Source: Bacteroidota bacterium
GTDB lineage: Bacteria; Bacteroidota; Bacteroidia; Bacteroidales; NBLH01
Assembly (NCBI GenBank): GCA_025361565.1
Contig: JANYKN010000032.1
Coordinates: forward strand, 62,001-126,000
DNA length: 64,000 nucleotides
Direction of reading: 5' to 3'
In this document: in pieces, positions 54,959-63,091 of the stretch
Position numbering within the stretch: the first letter of the stretch is position 1
Layout: each line of letters starts with the position of its first letter
The notes under the pieces: generated by a model
Told to the model about the DNA's origin: nothing
What the model saw: only the letters and a program-made list of their open reading frames with translations
Databases searched by the model: none
Program-made: the position numbers and the translations under genes

Positions 54959-55356
54959 TTAGAATCGGCCCTGCTAACATTTAAAAAATGAAACAAAAAT
55001 CCTTTTTCTGCTTCAATGTCCAATACTTTTACATTAAAATGAACAAACTGTTTCTTGAAATTTTCGAGTGTGTATAAATCGTTAAATATTTTACTTCCAA
55101 TCAAGTTTTCAACTGCCTTTTTAAAATCATCAAAATCTTCTAAAATAGTTTTTCCGAATATATCAAATCCATCATTGTGCATAACCAGCACCTTGTTTTT
55201 AAGTGCAACGTCTTTTTCGATAATAAAACGCATATCATATTTATCTTCAGCTTTTAGCTCAAAATCATAGATTTTATCTTTTTCGGTATAGTTTTCGACC
55301 AAATAATTAACAAAATTACTGATTCTTACTGGTTTATCATCAATAATTAATTTCAT
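54955..55356 (-). CDS. Small cytoplasmic protein of unknown function
   Basis: A 133-residue soluble protein with alternating strands and helices (VLVMHNDGFDIFGKTIL, LYTLENFKKQFVHFNVKVL). No family is recognised. Its stop overlaps the start of the small membrane-protein gene, so the two are probably linked in function. Confidence 0.65.
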   Translation of the reverse strand: MKLIIDDKPVRISNFVNYLVENYTEKDKIYDFELKAEDKYDMRFIIEKDVALKNKVLVMHNDGFDIFGKTILEDFDDFKKAVENLIGSKIFNDLYTLENFKKQFVHFNVKVLDIEAEKGFLFHFLNVSRADSK

Positions 55357-55441
55357 AGCGGTTTATGGTATTGATTTTCAATTCAAAAATACACAAATCC
55401 TGACTTTTTGAAAAAAATAAATAACCTAAATTAAATTTCTT

Positions 55442-56200
55442 TTAAAGAATGTAAGGTATAATTGCTTTTCTTTCATTCGGATAATCCGGAAAATATTGCA
55501 GATACCATTTGTGATGGTCAAGAGCCCGAGGCAATAAATTAACAATTGTCCAAATTGAAAAAGACAATGCAGCCAGATTCCAGGCCATTACTGCAAATCC
55601 AATCCATTCTAAAATCTCTCCAAAATAGTTAGGACATGAGATCCATTTAAAAAGTCCCTTTCGAGGAATTTGATATCCATTTGTTGAACTTTTTCTCAAG
55701 CTTATCAAAATCCGATCTGATGAAATATTGATTATCATCCCGAAAACAAAAAGAATAAATCCAAGAATCAACCGAAATGAATCATTCAATTCAAATATCT
55801 TGTAATCTGGCATTTGACCAATAGCAATTCCATTAAACGATGCATTGACTAGGTTAAATAAAATACCAAAAATGATGATTAAAAGTGGCATTTTCTTTCC
55901 TTTTGTCTTAATTTTGAAAGGAAAAACCAGTGTGCGGTTAATATAATGAATGAACCACATTAAAAACAATACGGTAGCGATTGCATTGTAGTTATGAAAA
56001 AAAATGAAATAATAGCTTAAAATAATTAAAGATGGAATTTCCATAATAACCCAACCTGTTTGGTTCGAAATTGTTGGCCCCCAGCCTTTGCGCATATGTC
56101 GCCCATATGGCTGTTTTACAAATAAAAGTACCGGGAATAACAATAGGGCAAAAATAATCCATACGATGATTAGGTTTTCAAATGTTTTTGGGTCAATCAT
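55442..56200 (-). CDS. Steroid 5-alpha-reductase-like (3-oxo-5-alpha-steroid 4-dehydrogenase) membrane protein
   Basis: This 252-residue polytopic membrane protein matches the C-terminal steroid-5-alpha-reductase fold: GYQIPRKGLFKWISCPNYFGE, EWIGFAVMAWNL and LPRALDHHKWYLQYFPDYPN with the ER/AIIPYIL end. Family members reduce delta-4 double bonds of 3-oxo-steroids, polyprenols or related lipids with NADPH. It overlaps the upstream 3-beta-HSD-like gene by 8 bases, and an exported START-domain gene is just ahead of that. A steroid or other polycyclic lipid substrate is plausible but not shown. Confidence 0.88.
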   Translation of the reverse strand: MIDPKTFENLIIVWIIFALLLFPVLLFVKQPYGRHMRKGWGPTISNQTGWVIMEIPSLIILSYYFIFFHNYNAIATVLFLMWFIHYINRTLVFPFKIKTKGKKMPLLIIIFGILFNLVNASFNGIAIGQMPDYKIFELNDSFRLILGFILFVFGMIINISSDRILISLRKSSTNGYQIPRKGLFKWISCPNYFGEILEWIGFAVMAWNLAALSFSIWTIVNLLPRALDHHKWYLQYFPDYPNERKAIIPYIL

Positions 56201-57200
56201 TTTGGTCTTTTTTAGGATTTTTAATCTTTAGATATCCATTATTTAAAAACCAACTTAGAGAATCTGTAAAAGTTTCCTCGATTGGCCGGGGTTTAAAGTT
56301 CAACTCAGATATTGCTTTTTGATTATTCACCATTTTGGGTGAATGGGCTACAATAGTCAATGATTCTTTGGTATAAAGGGCTTCGGTCCCAGTTATTTTA
56401 CTATAGATATTAATGAATGGAAGCCCCGCCCATGCTAAAAAATTGGGGATTATAGTGGGTTCTTTTCTTTTGACCTGGGTACAAATTAAGCTTGCAATTC
56501 CTACAAGGCTCTTCCATTGATTGGTCAATAAGTATCTTTCACCATTTCTACCAAGTTCCATGGCATTGATTGCTGCATCAACAACATCCCTAACATCTGC
56601 CCAATGGTAGCCACCTTTAATTAAAAAAGGCATTTTGCCTTCAGCAATTTCAATGATCATTTGCCCCATTAATGAAGGAATATAATCGAATGGTCCTATA
56701 ACACCTGATGGATTTAAAATAATTGCATTCAATCCACGTTTACAACCATCAATTACCAACAATTCTGAGTTTGCTTTGGATTGATCGTAATTAAAAGCTT
56801 CTGTTCCAACCAATGGATTATCCTCATTTAGCATTAAATCTGACGATAAATTACGCAATGCATGGATTGAGCTGAAGTGGATTAATCGCTTTATTTTATG
56901 GCTGATACAAGCTTCTATTACATTCCTTGTTCCTTCAATATTTACTTTAAATACGTTTTCTTTTGAATTGCTGCCAATTGAAATAATTGCCGCTGTGTGG
57001 TATACAAAATCAGTACCTTCAACAAGCTTGTTAACCACAATATTATCTAAAATATTTCCTTTAACTTTTTCAACATCAAGGTCCGCAAGTGATTTATCTG
57101 AAGTATGGATGAGCACTTTAACATGATGCCCCCTTTTAATCAATTCCCTGCAAAGATTATTTCCAATATGTCCACTTGCACCTGTTATACCGATTACCAT
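56193..57200 (-). CDS. NAD(P)-dependent epimerase/3-beta-HSD-like dehydrogenase
   Basis: A 335-residue extended short-chain dehydrogenase: the nucleotide motif GITGASGHIGNNL (4-16), S110/S111 in IHFSSIHAL, and the catalytic Y138-x-x-x-K142 in FNYDQSKANSE. It fits the NAD-dependent epimerase/3-beta-hydroxysteroid-dehydrogenase group. Overlap with the 5-alpha-reductase-like gene and proximity to the START gene favour a hydroxy/oxo change on a lipid substrate, although nucleotide-sugar epimerases share the fold. Confidence 0.88.
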   Translation of the reverse strand: MVIGITGASGHIGNNLCRELIKRGHHVKVLIHTSDKSLADLDVEKVKGNILDNIVVNKLVEGTDFVYHTAAIISIGSNSKENVFKVNIEGTRNVIEACISHKIKRLIHFSSIHALRNLSSDLMLNEDNPLVGTEAFNYDQSKANSELLVIDGCKRGLNAIILNPSGVIGPFDYIPSLMGQMIIEIAEGKMPFLIKGGYHWADVRDVVDAAINAMELGRNGERYLLTNQWKSLVGIASLICTQVKRKEPTIIPNFLAWAGLPFINIYSKITGTEALYTKESLTIVAHSPKMVNNQKAISELNFKPRPIEETFTDSLSWFLNNGYLKIKNPKKDQND

Positions 57201-57222
57201 ATTATAAAGTATCTAGAAAAAT

Positions 57223-57912
57223 TTAAAACGTTTTTTCCTGAATGTAAGAAAGTTGGGTATTTTTGTATTTATTCGTTTTTACAACTTTCGACATATTTAA
57301 TATTGTATTAAAAGGGCCTTTGTCAATAGCCATATTCACCAGCCAAACAGGAATATCACCACCTAAATCAATTGATAATTCGAACCTTACATCAACAATT
57401 CCTTCTCTGGCAGGTGTAAATTCCCAAACAGACCTGAGTTTAGGAACCCGAACGAGATCCTCCTTAACCGGAATATAATCAGGCCATCCTTCCGAGTCAA
57501 TCCTTACGATTCCGGAAGTTTTATCTTGTTTCATTTTTGCGTGAGTAATTAAATCCCTGTTACTTACAGGCCATGGAGCTTCAGAAATATTGTAATAAAT
57601 CCATTCAAAATCGTTAATTACTTTAAGGAGTTTGGCACTTTTATTAGCATAAATCCACAAATGATGGTTTTCAGAATCCTTAACCATGCTTACCAAAGGG
57701 CCCAAATTGGTACTCATTTGCATTAATCCCAATACTTCCCTAGTCCGGGACCCTTCAACTGTTCTGATATATATTTTAACACCTTCCTGATTGCGTGTTA
57801 GCTTCCATCCACTTGCATTTTGCGAAAAAACACAAAAGGGAATTATTGTAATCAATATTAGATGTATCAACAACTTCATAATCTTATAACTGTCCAAAAC
57901 ACTAAAGTACAA
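57223..57912 (-). CDS. Exported START-domain protein
   Basis: A 229-residue protein with a signal peptide (about 1-30; the start MKLLIHLILIT would be residue 12) followed by a START-type lipid-binding domain: GWKLTRNQEGVKIYIR, LWIYANKSAKLLKVIND, YYNISEAPWPVSNRDLI and VWEFTPAREGIVDVRFELSIDLGGDIPVWLVN. START domains hold hydrophobic ligands such as sterols or phospholipids. It lies 22 bases upstream of the 3-beta-HSD-like gene in the same direction, so it is probably the first gene of the operon. It may bind or carry the same ligand. Confidence 0.9.
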   Translation of the reverse strand: MYFSVLDSYKIMKLLIHLILITIIPFCVFSQNASGWKLTRNQEGVKIYIRTVEGSRTREVLGLMQMSTNLGPLVSMVKDSENHHLWIYANKSAKLLKVINDFEWIYYNISEAPWPVSNRDLITHAKMKQDKTSGIVRIDSEGWPDYIPVKEDLVRVPKLRSVWEFTPAREGIVDVRFELSIDLGGDIPVWLVNMAIDKGPFNTILNMSKVVKTNKYKNTQLSYIQEKTF

Positions 57913-58191
57913 ACAAAATCGGAATATGAAAGAGGTGTTTGAATCAACCTATTAAGTTTGGAGATAATAAGCATGAACAATTTTAGAGCTGTTGAATTTA
58001 AGATCAGTCAATAAAATAATTAAATATGAAATTCACAATAAAACCATTCTGTCTTTATAATTTTATTCAATTATGATGATAAATAAAGCAATAGAAAAAT
58101 ATATTAAATTTGAAAAAAAGTAGTTTAGATTAAACAATACTATTGTAATTTTGTATAACAAACTCAATAAAAAATCAAACTAAAATTAACC

Positions 58192-60108
58192 ATGAAAAAA
58201 TTAATATTATTATTAGGAATAATCCTTAACCTTTTCGCCCTGATGGGTCAGGAAAAAAACATATTAGTTGAAGATAACTTTTCCGACAATTCATATAAAT
58301 GGTGGATAGGCCGGAGTCCGATTGGAAAGTGCGAAATAGCTCACGGAGAGTACATTATCAGCTACACAGGGACTAAATCATGGTCATCGAATATTGATGC
58401 TGAATTGAACTCAGTTCAGGATTTCGTTATCGAAAGTAAAATGAGCAGGATAAGCGGTACCGATGAAAATGGGTATGGATTAACCTGGGGAAAAGGCAAC
58501 GATGGGTTTTACAATTTTATAATCACTCCCAAAGGAAAGTTTTATGTAAGAAAAGTAGAACGTGGAAAAAAAGGCCAATATTTAATTGATTGGAAAAAAA
58601 CACCATATATCAATGCCAATGCAATTACCAATAAACTAAAAATCCAAAAATCCGGACAACAACTTCTATTCTTTATTAACGACAATTTGGTAGCAACCAT
58701 TCCTTTTCAACCTTTTTATGGAAATCAATTGGGATTTATGCTTTATCAACGGCAAGAAATAGCCTGTGAATATATGCTGGTTTATGGAAGCGGAAAAAAT
58801 TTAGTTGTAAACAACAGTAAAAACCAACAGGTTGTGGTGGCTGCGCCCGATTTAAGAGTTTTACAGATTGCGATTAAAGACGATCAGGATATTGAAAATC
58901 TGAGTTCGTCATATGGCAACGGAAATTCAATTATTGAGCCTGGAGAATCAATTGAAGTCACTGCATTTGTTCAAAATTATGGAAGCTTGGCAGCAAAAAA
59001 CATTGAAGCAAAAATAGCGCTGGATCTGGACGATAGGAATATTTCATTTCCTGACGAATACAAAACTTTTGATTTAGGCGATATTGAAAGTGGAGATTAC
59101 AAAAAATTGCAGTTCTTCTTCTTTACCAGCCGTAAATATGCTTCAGACGATATTCCTTTCAAAATAATTTTAAAAGAAAAAAGTGGCAGTTACACAAAAG
59201 AACAACCACTTGGTCTAAAAATGAACGAGCGAACCACCAATATTGTAGATGTAAATATCGGGAAAATTGATGTTAAAAAAGATTCGGAAATGAAACAAAT
59301 TCAGGAAGTTATAGAACTTGCAGATGTTGACAAAAATATTCCTGAAACCAAATTTAACGGAGAAAATACGCTTGCCGTTGTCATTGGTATTGAAGAATAT
59401 AAATATGCACCTTTGGTTGATTTTGCAAAAAGAGATGCACAGGTATTTTACAAATATGCTTCATCGGTTTTTGGAATACCAAAAGAAAATATTTATTTTT
59501 TAAGTAATAACGAGGCCACTCTGGGTGAATTTGACAAAATATTTTCGCGTGACGGCTGGCTGTCGCGCAGAACTGTTCAGGATCAAAGCAATATTATTGT
59601 TTATTATGCCGGACATGGTGCTCCTGATGTTAAAACTCAATCCGCATACTTAATTCCTTATGACATTGATCCAAACTATGCAAAAACAGGATTTAGTGTC
59701 AATGAATTATACTCTTCCCTTTCAGCACTTCAGGCAAAATCGGTCACTGTTTTTCTTGATGCCTGCTTTTCCGGAAAAGGTAGAAATGAAAAAATGTTGA
59801 TTTCTGATGCCCGTTCTGTAATCATAAAAACCGAAAATTCAGCATTTTCGGCAAAGAATATGTCAGTAATGGCCGCAGCAAGCAATGATGAATATAGTGC
59901 AGCTTATCCGGAAAAATACCATGGAATCTTCACATACTATTTATTAAAATCATTGCAAAAAAATGCCAACTCATTAAAAACCACAAGTATAAATGATTTT
60001 TTCAACAACATCAAGGTTGATGTTTCTAAAAAAGCCGGATTTCTGGACAAAGAACAAAACCCAACACTTGTTGGAAATGATAAGGACAGGGCAGTAATCA
60101 TGTATTAA
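58192..60108 (+). CDS. Exported caspase-like (peptidase C14) protein with N-terminal LamG-like and CARDB-like domains
   Basis: A 638-residue exported protein with signal peptide at about 1-19. Residues 24-200 look like a concanavalin/LamG-type domain (DUF1080-like; FSDNSYKWWIGRSPIG, DGFYNFIITPKGKFYVRK). Residues 215-345 resemble a CARDB-type beta-sandwich (GNGNSIIEPGESIEVTAFVQNYG). From about 375 to the end is a caspase domain with the dyad H475 in YYAGHGAPD and C525 in VFLDACFSG. It could be a secreted protease or a signalling protein; the substrate is unknown. A TAATTTTG -7 element is at 58146-58153. Confidence 0.88.
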   Translation: MKKLILLLGIILNLFALMGQEKNILVEDNFSDNSYKWWIGRSPIGKCEIAHGEYIISYTGTKSWSSNIDAELNSVQDFVIESKMSRISGTDENGYGLTWGKGNDGFYNFIITPKGKFYVRKVERGKKGQYLIDWKKTPYINANAITNKLKIQKSGQQLLFFINDNLVATIPFQPFYGNQLGFMLYQRQEIACEYMLVYGSGKNLVVNNSKNQQVVVAAPDLRVLQIAIKDDQDIENLSSSYGNGNSIIEPGESIEVTAFVQNYGSLAAKNIEAKIALDLDDRNISFPDEYKTFDLGDIESGDYKKLQFFFFTSRKYASDDIPFKIILKEKSGSYTKEQPLGLKMNERTTNIVDVNIGKIDVKKDSEMKQIQEVIELADVDKNIPETKFNGENTLAVVIGIEEYKYAPLVDFAKRDAQVFYKYASSVFGIPKENIYFLSNNEATLGEFDKIFSRDGWLSRRTVQDQSNIIVYYAGHGAPDVKTQSAYLIPYDIDPNYAKTGFSVNELYSSLSALQAKSVTVFLDACFSGKGRNEKMLISDARSVIIKTENSAFSAKNMSVMAAASNDEYSAAYPEKYHGIFTYYLLKSLQKNANSLKTTSINDFFNNIKVDVSKKAGFLDKEQNPTLVGNDKDRAVIMY

Positions 60109-60222
60109 TCTAAAAATTAGCTATTTGAAAAATTGAGTATTGAAATAATATATATATATTTATTATTTTAGCATTCAAATATTAAGTAATTAAAAAGTCA
60201 GAGCATTTCAAATTCTATTATT

Positions 60223-61080
60223 ATGATAAAAAAGTCCCTGTTTTATTCAATGATTATTTCATTTACTATCCTTGTAATATCCTGTAACAGTAGCAATGAG
60301 AAAAATCAAACATCAAATTCGAACAATACAACAAATGGTTATGATAGTGCGCAAGGAAAAAGTTTTGTTTATACCAAGTACAAGCTTCCTCTTTCGGTAG
60401 AAGTATATAAGTTTTTAAAAACAAAAAATGTTCAATTCAACAAACAATATTTGTTAGGGATTAATAGCCAGGACAAATATTTTACTGAAGAAAAGAGAGC
60501 TTTGGCTTTAGGTACATATTCGTCAGATTTGGTATTTGCAACTATATTTGATCAAAGCCAAGAGGCAGTTGAATACTTTGATGTTTCAATTGAGTTGGCA
60601 CATAAATTAGATATTGAAGACGGTTACAGTACAAATCTTCTGGACAAAGCTTACAAAAACATTGAAAACTCTGACTCACTTAATTATATTGCAGGCGAAG
60701 CATATTGGAAAACTTGTACTAACCTCGAAAAAAATGACAGAACCAATATTTTGCCGCTTATTGTAATGAGTTCTTGGCTTGAAAGCATGCACACACTATC
60801 AAAAGCCTCAATTGGCAGTTCATCAGAAACTGGATTGTTTATTGAACTTGATAATCAAAAAGAGAATCTTGTTAATTTAATTGCATACTTTAAGGATGTT
60901 ATTTCGACACAAAAAAAATCTGAACTAACAGAAGTTTTGGAAAAATGGGCAAACAAACTCGATCAAATTCTTGCCAAATACAATGAAATTAAAACAACAG
61001 ACAAAAGCAATTTAGGAATTGAACAATTTGAAAATGTAATTTTTCAAATTGAAGATTTAAGATCTCAAATTATTGAATAA
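60223..61080 (+). CDS. Lipoprotein of unknown function
   Basis: A 285-residue lipoprotein (lipobox LVISC, C21) with a Ser/Asn-rich spacer and then a mainly helical domain (LPLSVEVYKFLKTKN, YSSDLVFATIFDQSQEAVEYFDVSIELAH). No family is recognised. It lies between the caspase-like gene and the SPOR-like gene and could be a partner of either. Confidence 0.75.
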   Translation: MIKKSLFYSMIISFTILVISCNSSNEKNQTSNSNNTTNGYDSAQGKSFVYTKYKLPLSVEVYKFLKTKNVQFNKQYLLGINSQDKYFTEEKRALALGTYSSDLVFATIFDQSQEAVEYFDVSIELAHKLDIEDGYSTNLLDKAYKNIENSDSLNYIAGEAYWKTCTNLEKNDRTNILPLIVMSSWLESMHTLSKASIGSSSETGLFIELDNQKENLVNLIAYFKDVISTQKKSELTEVLEKWANKLDQILAKYNEIKTTDKSNLGIEQFENVIFQIEDLRSQIIE

Positions 61081-61463
61081 ATACAATAATTTCTTTAAAT
61101 CTCAGTTTTATTTTATTATAACCATTTAAATAAGGCTGAATTATTATTCACACAATTAATCCATCTGTAAAACAATCAATTATATATTGACTTGATTATT
61201 TTATAGATGGCTTTCCTAACCAAACCAAATAAAAACCAAATTTACAAATGTAAATTTCGGAATTATTTTTTTCACTTCTAAGTCATAATAATTCAAATAG
61301 TTGGCACATTGGTATAGTTTTCGTATTTGAACAAGGATGAAATATTTTACATAATGTATGTAATTGTTTAATAATTATAATTATATTTGACACCTTGAAA
61401 ATCTTAATTGATAATCAGTAAATTATAATAGATATTGATTAGACTTTCAAAAAACTTTTTCAC
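61081..61463. other. Intergenic region with a possible promoter
   Basis: About 380 AT-rich bases. A TATATTTG element at 61382-61389 could be the -7 element of the SPOR-like gene at 61464, but the nearest TTG is at a short spacing. Nothing else stands out. Confidence 0.4.
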
Positions 61464-62774
61464 ATGAGAAAATTATTAATTAGCCTTTTGGTATTATCAG
61501 TATTAATGCCAATAAATGTTATTCATTCTCAGGATGAATACAAGCTGAAAGAAATAAAAGAACAGCTAAATAAAGCGGACCTCAAACAAATTGAAAAGGC
61601 GGAAAAATATTTGGCTTCGGCAAATGATCAAATGAATGCAGCTCAAGAGATTGGAGATGTTGGTAAAAATAAAAACAAAGCATTCAATAAAAAAATAAGT
61701 GCTGCAACAGATTTTGGTAGTGCTCACAAGATTATTTATAATGTTTATCTCGAAAATGTTCAAAAACTTTCGGCTGTTGCTAGTGGAGAAAATTCAGGAA
61801 AATCAAAGAAAAATATAGATGAAGCCTCGAAGCTATTTAAAGAAGCAAAAAAGAAACGTGAATCATCTTTAAAAGTTGATGTGCTTGAAAAAGCTTATGA
61901 ATTACTTGAACAAGCAGTTGATTTAGAAAAGAAGGCAATTACAGGACTTTCAGAAACCTATGCTTTGTTAACAAATACAGGAAAAAAGGTCTCCAATGAA
62001 AAAGTTGTAAAGACTGAAACAAATCAAACAAACAACAAGGTTGGTAAAAAGGAGGTTGATGAAGTAAAAAAGGAACCTGTTGATGATAAAATTGTTGGAA
62101 AAAACGAGGTAACTAAAACTGACAATAGTAAAATCAATGATAATGAAAAAAAAGACGAGATTGTAAAAAACAATGTAGTTGATGAAACGAATCAAATAAA
62201 AGAACAGGAAATAAAAGGTGTATATTTTAAAATTCAAATTGCAGCATCAAAAACAACTTTGTCTGTTGAACAATTAAATGCTATTTATAAAACCAATGAA
62301 GTTTTCAGTGTTGATAAAGATGGGGAATGGTATAAATATTATGTAGGTCAAAGGTTTAAAATATATGATGAAGCACTTGCATACAAGAACAATTTAAAAA
62401 TAAAAGGAATCTTCATCATTGCATATAAAGATGGCAAAAGGGTTTCTATGGAAGAAGCCTTAAAAAAGGACGATGAGAAAAAAGAGATAGTTGAAATCAA
62501 AAAGGATGTTCCCTTGGAAATTAAAAAAAACCAGGAGGTACAAACTGTTTATCGGTTGCAAATTGGAATATCTACAAAACCGTTGAGCCAAAAAGAAATA
62601 AGTGAGTTTAAAAGTGCAGGAAAGCCAGTATTGTCAATCGACCATGGAGGTTGGTTCTCATATAATATAGGGGATTTTAATACAGAAAAAGAAGCGCAGA
62701 ATTTTAAAAAAATAAAAGGTTTATCTGATGCTGTTGTTGTAAAATTTGCAAACGGAATACTTATTGAAGAATAG
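61464..62774 (+). CDS. Exported SPOR-like repeat protein
   Basis: A 436-residue exported protein (signal peptide about 1-22, ending IHSQ). Residues 25-165 are helical and coiled-coil-like; residues 165-250 are low-complexity Lys/Asp/Asn-rich. Two SPOR-like repeats close the chain: FKIQIAASKTTLSVEQL...WYKYYVGQRFKIYDEALAYK and YRLQIGISTKPLSQKEI...WFSYNIGDFNTEKEAQNFK. SPOR domains bind peptidoglycan lacking stem peptides, so the protein is likely periplasmic or outer-membrane associated. The stop codon TAG is the start of the folded element behind it. Confidence 0.85.
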   Translation: MRKLLISLLVLSVLMPINVIHSQDEYKLKEIKEQLNKADLKQIEKAEKYLASANDQMNAAQEIGDVGKNKNKAFNKKISAATDFGSAHKIIYNVYLENVQKLSAVASGENSGKSKKNIDEASKLFKEAKKKRESSLKVDVLEKAYELLEQAVDLEKKAITGLSETYALLTNTGKKVSNEKVVKTETNQTNNKVGKKEVDEVKKEPVDDKIVGKNEVTKTDNSKINDNEKKDEIVKNNVVDETNQIKEQEIKGVYFKIQIAASKTTLSVEQLNAIYKTNEVFSVDKDGEWYKYYVGQRFKIYDEALAYKNNLKIKGIFIIAYKDGKRVSMEEALKKDDEKKEIVEIKKDVPLEIKKNQEVQTVYRLQIGISTKPLSQKEISEFKSAGKPVLSIDHGGWFSYNIGDFNTEKEAQNFKKIKGLSDAVVVKFANGILIEE

Positions 62775-62852
62775 TGCCGCCAAATCTACATTGTGATCAT
62801 AACTGTTATAATAGGGGGAAAACGTTGTACAGTTATTTAAAGATTTGGCACT
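62773..62852 (+). ncRNA. Structured RNA element at the SPOR gene stop codon
   Basis: The left arm AGTGCC...AAATCT (62773-62787) pairs with AGATTTGGCACT (62841-62852), with a GCC bulge, and encloses an inner stem AACTGT (62801-62806) / ACAGTT (62829-62834). The fold begins at the stop codon and is followed by a terminator. It could be a 3'-UTR stability element, a regulatory RNA or the end of a lost mobile element. Confidence 0.4.
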
Positions 62853-62854
62853 AA

Positions 62855-62882
62855 AAAGGTCTGCAAAATGCAGACCTTTTTT
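62855..62882 (+). terminator. Rho-independent terminator of the SPOR gene
   Basis: AAAGGTCTGC pairs with GCAGACCTTT around a short AAAAT loop and is followed by Ts. Confidence 0.85.
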
Positions 62883-63091
62883 ATTTGTATTTATATACAA
62901 TACTCTTCTATCATTCAATTAAATAAACAAAAAATTGAATGTCGAAATTTTATGATTATTAAATATTAATATTATATTTAAGCTTTTAAATGTGACTTTA
63001 AAACACAATAGAACATGTGTGTTCTGTCTGATTTTAAGCATATTAAAAAATAAAGAAATAAACATTATGTTTTAACTAAATAATAACAAAA

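Noticed and set aside
61968-62237. Antisense frame inside the SPOR-like gene
   Set aside because: It is the complement of the Lys/Asn-rich low-complexity region and shows no family signature.
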